From assembly GCF_002933295.1 (NCBI RefSeq), contig NZ_PSSW01000003.1:124001-188000 (forward strand): DNA of 64,000 bases. Reading direction: 5' to 3'. Shown in pieces: positions 1 through 10,072 of this stretch. The first letter of the stretch is position 1. Each line of letters starts with the position of its first letter. The translations under genes and the position numbers were made by a program. The stretch is from Marinobacter flavimaris (GTDB lineage: Bacteria > Pseudomonadota > Gammaproteobacteria > Pseudomonadales > Oleiphilaceae). The notes below the pieces were generated by a model, which was not told the DNA's origin, made no database searches, and saw only the letters and a list, made by a program, of their open reading frames with translations.

Positions 1-1284
1 GGTAACCCGGTGGGGCAGTGGTCGCTTACGGCCAGTATTTTTATCAGCTGGATCTTTGCCAAGTCGGTGACCAATGCGGCGAACCTGGGTGCGGCTTATG
101 GCGTGGTGGGCGGTCTGGCCTATGCCAGTTACTGGCTGTCGATTCCTGTGGCGGGGTATGTGATTTACCTGATCCGAACCCAGACCGGGGCGCGGAGTCT
201 GCAGGATTTTCTGACCTCCCGCTTTGGCCGGCTGGCCAGTCTGGCGTTTGCGGCGGCGATTCTGATCCGGCTTTATAACGAAGTCTGGAGTAATACGGCG
301 GTGGTGGGCGGTTATTTCGGGTTGCCCGGTGAGTGGGAGTATTACGCGGCGGCGATGCTGTTTACGGTGTTTACTCTGGCCTACAGCCTGAAGGGTGGGC
401 TGCGGTCTTCGATTTTCACCGATGTGATTCAGGCTTTCGTGTTTGTGTTCTTTGTGGGAGCGGTGCTGTTCCTGATCATTCCGGCCAACGATACCAGCGC
501 CTTGCTGACCAATGGTGAGTTCCGGCTCAACGCCGGTTTTGACCTGCTGTTGGTGGCTTTGCTGCAGCTGTTCAGTTATCCGTTCCACGATCCGGTGCTG
601 ACCGACCGGGGCTTTGTGAACAAGGAAAAGACCATGCTGAAGAGCTTTGTGGTGGCCGGGCTACTGGGCTTCGTGGCGGTGTTTATCTTCAGTCTGGTGG
701 GTGTTCACGCCCGTCTTAACGGCATTGAGGCCATGGGCAACGCGCCTGCTGCCGTGGGCCAGTCTCTGGGCCTGGCAGCGTTGTTCTTCATGAGCGTGGT
801 CATGATGACGTCGGCGGGGTCCACCCTGGATTCCACTTTCACGTCGCTGGCCAAGTCGCTGGCGGTAGATCTGCCCAGGCTGGCGCAACGTGCCTCTGAC
901 AAGCTGCCGAGCATGCGGGTGGGTGCGGTCGTGATGGTGATCTTTGCCTTCCTGGGCAACCTGCCGATGTTCGCCGGCACCGATATCCTCAAGGCCACCA
1001 CCATCTCCGGGACGATGGTCATGGGGCTGGCGCCGGTGTTCCTGTTCTACGGTTTCACCAAGTGGTCGCCGTGGAGTTTCCATCTGAGTTTCTGGACCGG
1101 CCTGGGGCTCGGGGTCTTGCTTGCGGTTGGGCTGATTCCAGCAAGCTGGGCCATTGGCGATGGCAAATACGCCATGTTGCTGGGCGTGAACGCCTATGGC
1201 TTCCTGATCTGCACGGCTGGCTTCTTTACGCCTTTAGTGCTTCGTCGTCTTGCCGGACGGTCACTGGCGGCGGGGGAGGCCTGA
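1..1284 (+). CDS. Sodium:solute symporter family permease, 5'-truncated by the window edge
   Basis: An open frame enters from the left edge without a start, leaving 427 visible residues and a normal stop. The protein is almost entirely hydrophobic, with about ten membrane segments separated by short loops, and contains the lines TDVIQAFVFV and LTDRGFVNKEK plus a SAGSTLDSTF stretch typical of the sodium:solute symporter (SSS) fold. It should import a small solute together with Na+ through the inner membrane. The substrate cannot be told from the sequence. The next gene starts 5 nt after its stop, so the two are probably co-transcribed. The true start lies outside the window; the GTG at 10 is only an internal codon. 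Confidence 0.85.
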   Translation, partial: GNPVGQWSLTASIFISWIFAKSVTNAANLGAAYGVVGGLAYASYWLSIPVAGYVIYLIRTQTGARSLQDFLTSRFGRLASLAFAAAILIRLYNEVWSNTAVVGGYFGLPGEWEYYAAAMLFTVFTLAYSLKGGLRSSIFTDVIQAFVFVFFVGAVLFLIIPANDTSALLTNGEFRLNAGFDLLLVALLQLFSYPFHDPVLTDRGFVNKEKTMLKSFVVAGLLGFVAVFIFSLVGVHARLNGIEAMGNAPAAVGQSLGLAALFFMSVVMMTSAGSTLDSTFTSLAKSLAVDLPRLAQRASDKLPSMRVGAVVMVIFAFLGNLPMFAGTDILKATTISGTMVMGLAPVFLFYGFTKWSPWSFHLSFWTGLGLGVLLAVGLIPASWAIGDGKYAMLLGVNAYGFLICTAGFFTPLVLRRLAGRSLAAGEA

Positions 1285-1288
1285 GCCG

Positions 1289-2239
1289 ATGAGCGAAGGC
1301 CGCAGCTGTCCGTTGGCGTACCGGTACTCTGCCGAATCGCTTTGCGAGGATCCCCGCACGGTTTCCGAGGACGTGCTGTATATCATTGGAGGGCTTTACG
1401 GGAATCCCTGGGCCCTCGATGAAATCGAGCAGATGGCGCTGGCGGAGGAGCGTCAGGGGCACCGGGTGAAGCTGGTGTTCAATGGTGACTTCAACTGGTT
1501 CAACGCCAGCGATCGCCTGTTCCGAACCATCAATAACCGGGTGTTGGATCACACGGTCAGTCTCGGGAATGTGGATTTCGAGCTGGCGAATCCCAGTGCC
1601 GGTGCCGGATGCGGTTGCGCCTACCCGGATTTTGTCGATCAGGGCGTAGTGGAGCGGTCGAACCTTATCATGGAGCGGCTTCAGGGGATTGCCGGGGAAC
1701 ATCCGGATATCCAGCGTCGCTTGTCCTTGCTGCCGCGGTATCGATGCCTGATCTTTGGAGGCCTAAAGGTTTTGGTGGTGCACGGGGATCTGGAGTCCCT
1801 GGCCGGATGGGGGTTGGCTCACGAAGCTTTTGTCGAGGGTAACGATGGCAAGCTCTCGCAATGGTTCCTGGCGTCGGGGGCCGATGTCATTGCCTCAACC
1901 CACACGTGCCTGCCGGTGCTCTGGTCGGGGTTGGTGGGTGAGCAGAGTCGGGTGGTGGTGAACAATGGCTCCGCAGGCATGGGGAATCTGCAATCAGACC
2001 CGCGTGGGCTGATCACCCGGATTGGTCTGTCCAGCCCCGTCATTGAGCCTGTTGCCGGAATTGAGCGGCATGGGCTGCATGTCTCTCTGCTGCCGGTGTC
2101 CTTCCCCCTTGAGGCCTGGTTGCCGGAGTTTGACCGGTTATGGCCGGCCGGCTCGCCCGCCGCCATCTCCTATCGGAACCGGATTCTGACTGGCACCTCA
2201 CTGAGTGCCGATGATGTGGTTTTCCCTTCCATAATTTAA
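1289..2239 (+). CDS. Metallophosphoesterase-like protein
   Basis: 316 residues from the ATG at 1289, which sits just after the symporter stop. The fold is suggested by ordered motifs of calcineurin-like phosphoesterases: a NGDFNWF block near residue 65, a VVHGDLES block in the middle, an ASTHTCLP block and a NNGSAGMGN block, which resemble the metal-ligand GD, GH and GNH-type motifs. A GCGCAYP segment is unusual and its role is not known. Substrate unknown. Close spacing to the symporter suggests a shared transcript. The in-frame upstream ATG at 1250 would overlap the symporter by 35 nt and has no ribosome site. Confidence 0.6.
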   Translation: MSEGRSCPLAYRYSAESLCEDPRTVSEDVLYIIGGLYGNPWALDEIEQMALAEERQGHRVKLVFNGDFNWFNASDRLFRTINNRVLDHTVSLGNVDFELANPSAGAGCGCAYPDFVDQGVVERSNLIMERLQGIAGEHPDIQRRLSLLPRYRCLIFGGLKVLVVHGDLESLAGWGLAHEAFVEGNDGKLSQWFLASGADVIASTHTCLPVLWSGLVGEQSRVVVNNGSAGMGNLQSDPRGLITRIGLSSPVIEPVAGIERHGLHVSLLPVSFPLEAWLPEFDRLWPAGSPAAISYRNRILTGTSLSADDVVFPSII

Positions 2240-2324
2240 CCATTCTGTTACTGGCGGATGGACCAAAGCAGTCTATTCTGAAATAGATGGCTGAGCCCCG
2301 CCGTATGCGGCCTTTCGGCCTGAC

Positions 2325-2352
2325 TTGAAATATATTTTGTGGTCTATATAAT
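2325..2352 (+). promoter_or_regulatory. Strong sigma-70 promoter of ectA
   Basis: TTGAAA at 2325-2330 and TATAAT at 2347-2352 are separated by 16 nt, a near-consensus sigma-70 promoter in an AT-rich patch 36 nt before the ectA start. Ectoine operons commonly have strong vegetative promoters that respond to salt. The promoter call is from sequence; salt control is inferred. Confidence 0.75.
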
Positions 2353-2387
2353 TCAACACTAACTTTTTGCCACGAATTGATCTCGTT

Positions 2388-2903
2388 ATGACATCAGAAG
2401 GATCGAATACCACCGCCATCACGCTTCGCACACCGGTGAAAGATGATGGCTTCAGGCTCCACCAGCTGGTGGCAGAGTGCCCGCCGCTGGACCCCAACTC
2501 GATTTACTGCAACCTGTTGCAGTGCAGCCACTTTGCCGAAACCGGCGTGGCCGCGGAGAAGGACGGCGATCTGGTCGGCTTTATCTCCGGATACATCCCT
2601 CCCCAACAGCCCGAAACCGTGTTTGTCTGGCAGGTGGCCGTGCATGAGAAAGGTCGTGGACAGGGCCTGGCCAAGCGGATGCTGAAAGAAATCGTTGGCC
2701 GTGATGCGTGCAAGAACGTCACCCATATGGAGACAACCATCACCGAGGACAACGAGGCCTCATGGGCGCTGTTCCGTTCATTCGCCCGTGATATGGGAGC
2801 CGAGCTCACCTACCACGAGCATTTCGAGAAAGAGACCCACTTTGGCGGCAAGCACGATTCCGAATTCTTGCTGCGCATAGGGCCTTTCACGAAGCCAGCC
2901 TGA
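2388..2903 (+). CDS. ectA: L-2,4-diaminobutyrate acetyltransferase EctA
   Basis: 171-residue GNAT acetyltransferase, the usual EctA length. The acetyl-CoA binding loop is visible as RGQGLAKRML around residues 90-99, and the N-terminal RTPVKDDGFRLHQLVAECPPLDPNS stretch (in part) is characteristic of EctA rather than of general GNATs. It makes N-gamma-acetyl-L-2,4-diaminobutyrate from diaminobutyrate and acetyl-CoA, the second step of ectoine synthesis. The ATG at 2388 is chosen over an in-frame TTG at 2367 because the family starts there. A strong promoter lies just upstream. The gap of 207 nt to ectB is wider than in most ect operons. Confidence 0.92.
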   Translation: MTSEGSNTTAITLRTPVKDDGFRLHQLVAECPPLDPNSIYCNLLQCSHFAETGVAAEKDGDLVGFISGYIPPQQPETVFVWQVAVHEKGRGQGLAKRMLKEIVGRDACKNVTHMETTITEDNEASWALFRSFARDMGAELTYHEHFEKETHFGGKHDSEFLLRIGPFTKPA

Positions 2904-3017
2904 GGGCCGCGGTCCTGGATCAGCCCTGCAACAAGATTGCGGCGCTGTGAACGACTGTAAAGCTGTGATTTGAATTAGCCGGCGGACCACTGAGGTAGGT
3001 CTGTCACAGGGCTTTAA

Positions 3018-4379
<1,362 letters not shown>

Positions 4380-4429
4380 GACGCCTGCACCTCCGGACAT
4401 TCATGCTGCAGGATAGCAAAGGCAAGATT

Positions 4430-5872
4430 ATGACCAGCCAACTACATACCGTTGAGAAAATCGGCGGCACCTCGATGAGTAACTACGAGGCCGTTCGTGA
4501 CAACATCATTATCGGTAATCGCAAGAAGGACAATCTGTACCAGCGCATTTTCGTGGTCTCTGCCTATGGCGGCGTGACCAATGAACTGCTGGAACACAAG
4601 AAGACCGGTGAGCCAGGCGTCTATGCCCTGTTTGCGGATGCAGAGTCTGACTGGGCCTGGGGTGACGATCTCACCAAGCTGGTCAAGTTCCTGACCGACA
4701 TCAACGGCGAGCTGTTCGAAGACCCGATGCTGAAGCAGCAGGCGGATCAGTTTATCACCGACCGGATTGAAGGTGTTCGGGGCTGCCTCATCGACCTGCA
4801 GCGCCTGTGCTCCTATGGCCAGTTCCAGCTGGAAGAACATCTGCTGACGGTGCGTGAAATGCTGGCCGGTATTGGTGAGGCCCACAGTGCCTTCAATACC
4901 GCCCTGAAGCTCCAGCAGGAAGGCATCAATGCCCGCTTTGTGGATTTGACCGGCTGGCGCGATAACGAGTTGCTGCCGCTGGACGAAAAGCTCAAGCAGG
5001 CCTTCGATGCGGTGGACCTCACCCGTGAGCTGCCGATCGTGACCGGTTATGCCCAGTGCAAGGAAGGTCTGATGCGTACCTTCGACCGGGGTTACAGCGA
5101 GATGACCTTCAGCCGGGTAGCGGTAATCACCGAGGCCCGAGAGGCGATTATCCACAAGGAATACCACCTGAGCTCTGCCGACCCCAACATTGTTGGCGCA
5201 GACAAGGTGGTGCCACTGGGCCGGACCAACTATGACGTGGCCGACCAGCTGGCCAATCTGGGCATGGAAGCGATCCATCCCCGTGCCGGTAAAGGCATGC
5301 GCCAGAACGAGATTCCGCTGCGTGTGATGAACACCTTTGAGCCGGAGCACACCGGTACGCTGATCACCGGCGATTACGTCAGTGAGAAGCCTCAGGTGGA
5401 GATCATCGCGGGCGCCAAAGGCGTTTTTGCCGTGGAAGTGTTCGATCAGGACATGCAGGGCGAGCCGGGCTCCGATCGCCGTATTCTGGATGTATTGAGC
5501 CGTTTCAAGGTTCGGTTCATGTCCAAGGACACCAACGCCAACACCATTACCCACTATGTGGGCAGCACGCTGAAACACGTCAAGCGGGTGGTCAAAGCGC
5601 TGAAGGAAGAGTTCCCCAATGCCGAAATCAACACCCGGAAGGTGGCGGTTGTTTCGGCCATCGGCAGCGATATGAAGGTTCCGGGTATTCTGGCCCGTTC
5701 CGTGAAGGCGCTGGCCGATGAGGAAATCAGTATTCTTGCGCTGCACCAGTGCATGCGTCAGGTGGACATCCAGTTTGTGGTGGATGAGGACGACTATGAG
5801 AAAGCCATCGTTGCTCTGCATGGCGTTCTGATCGAGCCTCACAACCATGAGTATGCCATCGTCGCAGCCTGA
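4430..5872 (+). CDS. ask: Ectoine-type aspartokinase
   Basis: 480-residue aspartate kinase. The N-terminus carries the VEKIGGTSM phosphate-binding motif, the middle has the STAD-like LSSADPNIVGADKVV region, and the C-terminus holds two ACT-like regulatory repeats. The NRKKDNLYQRIFVVSAYGG stretch matches the specialised Ask_Ect class found in ectoine operons, which tends to be less feedback-inhibited. It phosphorylates aspartate and so feeds aspartate semialdehyde to EctB. Start ATG 4430 is preceded by AAAGG at a 7-8 nt distance; ATG 4403 is the in-frame alternative. The operon ends at a terminator just downstream. Confidence 0.9.
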   Translation: MTSQLHTVEKIGGTSMSNYEAVRDNIIIGNRKKDNLYQRIFVVSAYGGVTNELLEHKKTGEPGVYALFADAESDWAWGDDLTKLVKFLTDINGELFEDPMLKQQADQFITDRIEGVRGCLIDLQRLCSYGQFQLEEHLLTVREMLAGIGEAHSAFNTALKLQQEGINARFVDLTGWRDNELLPLDEKLKQAFDAVDLTRELPIVTGYAQCKEGLMRTFDRGYSEMTFSRVAVITEAREAIIHKEYHLSSADPNIVGADKVVPLGRTNYDVADQLANLGMEAIHPRAGKGMRQNEIPLRVMNTFEPEHTGTLITGDYVSEKPQVEIIAGAKGVFAVEVFDQDMQGEPGSDRRILDVLSRFKVRFMSKDTNANTITHYVGSTLKHVKRVVKALKEEFPNAEINTRKVAVVSAIGSDMKVPGILARSVKALADEEISILALHQCMRQVDIQFVVDEDDYEKAIVALHGVLIEPHNHEYAIVAA

Positions 5873-5896
5873 GTTTCTGTAACTTCCCCGCACGAT

Positions 5897-5933
5897 ACCC
5901 ACAGCCGACCGTCCGTGTCGCCTGTGGGTTTTT
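5897..5933 (+). terminator. Intrinsic terminator of the ect-ask operon
   Basis: ACCCACAG (5897-5904) pairs with CTGTGGGT (5922-5929) and is followed by a run of five T, giving an 8-bp stem and U-tract directly after the aspartokinase gene. Confidence 0.8.
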
Positions 5934-6010
5934 ACTGACCCTGCCCCGGTAAATCCATCAGCTACAGCACGTCGTATTCTTTGGTGTAAATTCTGACCGG
6001 TACCTAAGCC

Positions 6011-7009
6011 ATGCGAACGACCGAAAGGCTGGGACCGTCTCCGACAACGCCCAACGATGGTGAAAGGGATTCCCTGGTCGGGCTGTACTTCAGGGATGCG
6101 TCCCGGTATGAACTGCTGACAGATGAGGCCGAACGCCGCCTCTCCCGCAAACTGACACTGTGCTACCGAATTATCAGTACCGAACTGGCCCTGCCGGAGG
6201 AGACTCCGCAGACGTTCCGGGAAGTGATTGGTAGCCTCGGAGACGCCTGTGCGTTTTCATCTCGATGTCGCCGGGCCTTTCATCTGGCGACGGCTTGTCG
6301 TCGCAAGCTGATACAGAGCAATCTGCGTCTGGCGGTGCATATTGCCCGCCGTTACGGGCAGCACGGCATCCCTATGTCTGACCTCATCCAGGACGCCAAC
6401 GTCGGTCTGATCAAGGCGGTAGAGCGTTTTGATCCCACCAAGGGCTTCCGATTCTCGACTTATGCCTACTGGTGGATAAGCGAGGAAGTCAAACGCTGCC
6501 TGCAGCGGGGGACGCGGCTGGTGCACACACCGGAAAATGTGGTGGATGAAATTCGACAGCTGCACAAGGTGTCGCTGCGAATGCATCAGAGCCTTGGGCG
6601 GACGCCTTCCCAATCGGAGCTTGCCAGCGAAATGGAGGCAAGCCCGTCGAGGATCGGCGAGTTAAGGGCGCTGGCGACCCGGGAGATATCAACCGATGTT
6701 CCCCTTGTTGAGGACGGGTCCGTCACCCTCGGAGACAGCCTGGACGCCGGCGACCAGATGGCGCCGGATCACCCGATGTCGGACAGGGACCGGCAGCGCA
6801 CCCTGAAGTCGATGCTCAGCGAGCTGAATGATCGTGAGAAAGACATTCTGTCGCGTCGTTATGGTCTGGGACTGCCGGAACCGGAAACGCTGCAGGTGAT
6901 TTCCGACGATCTTGGCATCAGCAGAGAGCGGGTGCGCCAGATCGAGAAAACTGCCCTGAAGAAGCTGCAGAGTCGTTACGAATCCCCCGAAGATGCGTTT
7001 GGAGCCTGA
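6011..7009 (+). CDS. Sigma-70 family RNA polymerase sigma factor, RpoS/RpoH-like but divergent
   Basis: 332 residues. Region 1.2 lies at about 20-50, region 2 at about 105-175 with LIQSNLRLAV, DLIQDANVGLIKAVERFDP and FSTYAYWWI, region 3 at about 190-250, and region 4 at about 265-325 with the NDREKDILSRRYGL and SRERVRQIEK helix-turn-helix. This is a primary-like group 2 factor. Unlike typical RpoS, region 2.4 reads WWISEEVKRCLQRGTR instead of the usual WWIRQ-type sequence, so promoter recognition may differ. It lies directly downstream of the ectoine operon, behind a terminator, and its own promoter is not obvious. It may be a stress sigma paralogue; that is inference. Confidence 0.85.
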   Translation: MRTTERLGPSPTTPNDGERDSLVGLYFRDASRYELLTDEAERRLSRKLTLCYRIISTELALPEETPQTFREVIGSLGDACAFSSRCRRAFHLATACRRKLIQSNLRLAVHIARRYGQHGIPMSDLIQDANVGLIKAVERFDPTKGFRFSTYAYWWISEEVKRCLQRGTRLVHTPENVVDEIRQLHKVSLRMHQSLGRTPSQSELASEMEASPSRIGELRALATREISTDVPLVEDGSVTLGDSLDAGDQMAPDHPMSDRDRQRTLKSMLSELNDREKDILSRRYGLGLPEPETLQVISDDLGISRERVRQIEKTALKKLQSRYESPEDAFGA

Positions 7010-7024
7010 TTTACGTCAGGCTCC
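7001..7024. terminator. Possible bidirectional hairpin between convergent genes
   Basis: GGAGCCTGA (7001-7009) and TCAGGCTCC (7016-7024) form a perfect 9-bp stem with a 6-nt loop. It includes the sigma factor stop codon and lies before the end of the convergent gene at 7043. There is no U-tract, so termination is inferred from position only. Confidence 0.45.
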
Positions 7025-7042
7025 CGCATTCCCCTTCAGAAT

Positions 7043-7501
7043 TCAGTGAGCAGTGTGCAGCAGGAGAAACCAGGCTGCCGCTGTAAGCTGACAGACCAGG
7101 ACGACTGAGGTGAGGACGAGTCTCAGGCGAAGATACCAGGCTGGCCAATAGACCTTCATCCAGCGGGCGTCCACCAGATAGAGGGCGAGATAGGCACTGG
7201 TATACAACACAATCTGGCCACTGACAGGCAGAAGTAGCCCTATCCCTGCGGCCACAAAGAAGACCTGGCTGAGTAGCATAGTCATCAGTGGAGACAACGG
7301 GTAGCAGCAGTTGTCCAGCTGCATGGCAATGGGCCAATAGACGCCAGCCATAAACGCCAGAATGCCTGCGCTGTACAGATAGAAGTAGCCGAGAAGCGCC
7401 ACACTGTATTGCGGCATGAAAAACAGCCCCGCCAGGAGGCCGATAAACGGGATCAACCCCGCGATGCCAACAAGGATGGCTAGTCTCGCTACAGCAATCA
7501 C
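7043..7501 (-). CDS. DUF3429 family membrane protein
   Basis: 152 residues with four to five predicted membrane segments, of the short DUF3429 family; function unknown. It starts with GTG at 7501, overlapping the TGA of the upstream gene by 4 nt (GTGA), a sign of translational coupling with the DUF6482-type gene. The LYSAGILAFMAGVYWPIAM stretch is a characteristic part of the family. Confidence 0.65.
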   Translation of the reverse strand: MIAVARLAILVGIAGLIPFIGLLAGLFFMPQYSVALLGYFYLYSAGILAFMAGVYWPIAMQLDNCCYPLSPLMTMLLSQVFFVAAGIGLLLPVSGQIVLYTSAYLALYLVDARWMKVYWPAWYLRLRLVLTSVVLVCQLTAAAWFLLLHTAH

Positions 7502-7803
7502 GGTTTCTGCCTCTGCACCCGGATTCGCATCGGTTCAACGTCGGTCGGTTCCATTCCCACCATTTCGTGGTAAGCGGAGGGGTGGACCACCTGGGTCTCC
7601 CGAATGTCGAACGACGCCAGGGTGTCCTGGATCTGCCAGGCACCCCGGAAAAGGCTGGTGGTTCCGTTCTTTTCCGAGAGGAGCAGGGTCTGGTTGTCCA
7701 TACTCAGGCGGGCCATGTAGTGCTGGCCCTCAAGCGAGAGGATCTCAAGCAGGTCGATAACCGGACTCTGCAGGCTTCTGAGTTGGTCAAGAGTGATTCG
7801 CAC
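7498..7803 (-). CDS. Small DUF6482-like protein
   Basis: 101 residues from GTG 7803, chosen because GGAG lies 7 nt upstream; a TTG at 7824 would add seven residues but has no clear ribosome site. The protein is soluble, with no signal peptide. It resembles small gammaproteobacterial DUF6482 proteins in length and in the LLSEKNGTTSLFRG and RGAWQIQDTL stretches. No function can be given. It forms a two-gene unit with the DUF3429 gene. Confidence 0.55.
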   Translation of the reverse strand: MRITLDQLRSLQSPVIDLLEILSLEGQHYMARLSMDNQTLLLSEKNGTTSLFRGAWQIQDTLASFDIRETQVVHPSAYHEMVGMEPTDVEPMRIRVQRQKP

Positions 7804-7860
7804 AGTAAAGCTCCGCGGTTTCAAACACTCCAGAACTTACGACCCCCCAGCCTATTGAGA

Positions 7861-8442
7861 TCATTGGCTTAGTAAATAGCATTCCCGGTGTTGTGGGCAC
7901 TGAACCAGATGATCATTCACCATGCCGGTCGCCTGCATGAAGGCGTACACAATGGTTGGGCCGACAAAGGTGAAACCGGACCGCTTCAGAGCTTTCGACA
8001 TGGCCTCGGATTCTGCGGTTGTGGTCGGCACTTCGGAGAAGGCGCGCCAATGGTTCTGGATTGGTTTATCGCCAACAAACGACCAGAGAAAATCACTGAA
8101 ACCGATACCTTGTTCTCGCAGATCCAGATAGCCCCGGGCATTCTTGATGATCGATCTGACCTTTAACCGGTTGCGGATGATGCCCGGGTCTGACAGCAGT
8201 TCCTCGACCTTCGCTTCATCGTAACGGACGATCTTTTCCGGATTGAAGTCATCGTAAGCGGCTCGGTAATTGTGCTGTTTTCGCAAGATGGTGATCCAGC
8301 TCAGGCCGGCCTGTTGGCCGTCCAGGCAGAGTTTTTCGAAAAGGGCGAGATCGTCGTACTCCGGGCGGCCCCAGACGGTGTCGTGATAGTGCACGTAAAG
8401 CGGATCATTTCCACACCAGGGGCAGCGTTCAGCGGTCTCCAT
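7861..8442 (-). CDS. tag: DNA-3-methyladenine glycosylase I (Tag)
   Basis: 193 residues, normal for Tag. The N-terminal CPWCGNDPLYVHYHDTVWG region (in part) and the GLSWITILRKQHNYR, KARSII-like and GFTFVGPTIVYAFMQATGMVNDH blocks are diagnostic of the family, together with the C-terminal CPQH zinc ligands. The enzyme removes 3-methyladenine from alkylated DNA in base excision repair. The gene stands on its own between the DUF6482 gene and the phosphopantetheinyl transferase, all on the minus strand, with 57 and 33 nt gaps. Confidence 0.93.
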   Translation of the reverse strand: METAERCPWCGNDPLYVHYHDTVWGRPEYDDLALFEKLCLDGQQAGLSWITILRKQHNYRAAYDDFNPEKIVRYDEAKVEELLSDPGIIRNRLKVRSIIKNARGYLDLREQGIGFSDFLWSFVGDKPIQNHWRAFSEVPTTTAESEAMSKALKRSGFTFVGPTIVYAFMQATGMVNDHLVQCPQHRECYLLSQ

Positions 8443-8475
8443 ACAATAGCCTGTGTTATTTGTGTCTGGTTCGGG

Positions 8476-9234
8476 TTACGGGCTTTTTCGACGAATCGTG
8501 CGTTGGAACAGTGGCTCCCAGTAGGCCTCCATCGGCTCGGCATCCACCAGGGCGAAGTCCCGTGGCGGCGGCTCAAGTAGGGTGATTTCCGGCCATAGGG
8601 GCCGGCTTCCACGGTACACCACGGTCAACAGATAGCCTTCAATATAGCAACAGGCCGCCTGCCAGTCCTGCTCGGGCTGGTCGCCGTAGATCTCGAAATT
8701 CTTCCGCACCTCAAGCGTTTGCAGGTTGCCGGCAATGCCCCTGCCCGTGGCTTTCAGCCATGCTTCCTTCAGGGTCCAGACCTTGAGGAAGGTGTTGGAG
8801 TCGTCTTCGCGGAACAGCCACTCCTGCTCGACGGGGGAGAACCAGCGTTTTACTACTTTCTGCCATTGAGCATGGCGCTGGCAGGGTTCAAGATCCAGTC
8901 CAATGGGGGAGCCTGATAGAGTGGCGCAGGCAGACAGGCCCTGGCTGTGGCTGAGGGACAGTCGCCAGCCCTCGGGCGTGCCGGACGCATTAGGGCGCCC
9001 GGATACCGGGCAGCAGAGGTCCGGTGCCATCTGCGCTGACTTGCCGATGGCCTGACGAATCAGCCAGCGGCTGGAAAGGTATTCTCGTTCCCGGGGACCG
9101 CTGAACTTGCTCGCTGTCTGGCGTTCGTAGTCAGTCAGCCAGTGCGGGTGCGCAATTTCGGGCCCGTCGGTCTGGTGACACAGCCAGACCGACGGTCGGG
9201 ATTCAGGGTTGAAGTCGCTGGATGAGCCAGCCAT
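8476..9234 (-). CDS. 4'-phosphopantetheinyl transferase superfamily protein
   Basis: 252 residues of the Sfp type. The magnesium-binding GLDLE motif is at 112-116 and the WTLKEAWLK motif, with Lys156-Glu157, follows at 153-161; RLSLSHSQG at 91-99 is the CoA-binding block. It transfers the phosphopantetheine arm from CoA to acyl or peptidyl carrier proteins. No carrier-protein pathway is nearby, so the target is unknown. The start overlaps the end of pdxH by 32 nt, suggesting a shared transcript. Confidence 0.85.
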   Translation of the reverse strand: MAGSSSDFNPESRPSVWLCHQTDGPEIAHPHWLTDYERQTASKFSGPREREYLSSRWLIRQAIGKSAQMAPDLCCPVSGRPNASGTPEGWRLSLSHSQGLSACATLSGSPIGLDLEPCQRHAQWQKVVKRWFSPVEQEWLFREDDSNTFLKVWTLKEAWLKATGRGIAGNLQTLEVRKNFEIYGDQPEQDWQAACCYIEGYLLTVVYRGSRPLWPEITLLEPPPRDFALVDAEPMEAYWEPLFQRTIRRKSP

Positions 9235-9838
9235 CGCCTTTCCTCACATATTCAAAACGGTCGTGAAGCCGGCTGGGCCTGCCCTGCCAGAATTCGATAC
9301 GCTCCGGCACGATGCGATAGCCGCCCCAGAAGCTGGGAAGAGGCACTTCGCCCTCGCTGAACTTCCGCTTGATTTCGGCAACCTTCTGTTCGAGTAGGCC
9401 CCTGGACGTAATGGCCTTGCTCTGTTCGGAAACCCAGGCGCCGATCTGGCTGCCCCTGGGGCGCGATGCGAAGTACCGCAGGGATTCGGCCTTGCTGACT
9501 TTCTCAACGGCACCCTGGATCCTTACTTGTCGGTTCAATCCGATCCAGGGGAACAAAAGCGCCGCCTGCGGATTTTCCTCCATCTCCTTCGCTTTGCGAC
9601 TGCCGTAGTTGGTGTAGAACACAAAGCCATGGTCGTCGAAGTACTTCAGCAATACCGTGCGGAGATCTGGCATGCCGTCCTGCCCCGTGGTCGCCAGCGA
9701 CATGGCGTTGGGTTCCAGAATGCCTGCTTCCCGGGCATCCTCAAACCAGTTCTGGAACTGCTGCACCGGATTATTGTCCAGTGCATCGCGATCCAGCCCC
9801 TCGCTCTCGAAATCACGACGCATATCGCCGATGTCCAT
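9203..9838 (-). CDS. pdxH: Pyridoxamine 5'-phosphate oxidase
   Basis: 211 residues from ATG 9838, which is preceded by AGAGGACAGGTT and gives the family's MRRDFESEGLDR start region. FMN-binding blocks LRTVLLKYFDDHGFVFYTNY and QVRIQGAVEKVS (in part) and the C-terminal PSRLHDRFEY and GDGWLIQRLQP are diagnostic. It oxidises pyridoxine or pyridoxamine 5'-phosphate to PLP. An upstream in-frame start at 9913 would add 25 residues not found in the family. Confidence 0.95.
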   Translation of the reverse strand: MDIGDMRRDFESEGLDRDALDNNPVQQFQNWFEDAREAGILEPNAMSLATTGQDGMPDLRTVLLKYFDDHGFVFYTNYGSRKAKEMEENPQAALLFPWIGLNRQVRIQGAVEKVSKAESLRYFASRPRGSQIGAWVSEQSKAITSRGLLEQKVAEIKRKFSEGEVPLPSFWGGYRIVPERIEFWQGRPSRLHDRFEYVRKGDGWLIQRLQP

Positions 9839-10072
9839 AACCTGTCCTCTTGCCTGCGCGTAAAACGCCCCGGGCGAAATACGAGCCAGAAGCATATCGG
9901 GTTCAGGGTTCACTGTCAGCGCTGCTTATGTCTGAAACGGTTACATAAACCCAACAATAAAGTGAGACCTGTATCACAGCTGGCCCGTATCTCCTTCGAC
10001 GCCGATGCGGGTCTGGTTTGGGCAAACTGCCTGGCTGGCCCGCGCGCACACACAAAACAAAGGTTTGCACAA

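Noticed and set aside
4380..4429. A remnant of ectC between ectB and ask
   Set aside because: The 50 nt hold only the ask ribosome site region; no EctC-like residues in any frame.
9527..10072. Longer start for the MHYT protein at 9527
   Set aside because: The extra 182 residues overlap pdxH on the other strand and resemble no domain; the ATG at 10073 gives the normal MHYT start.
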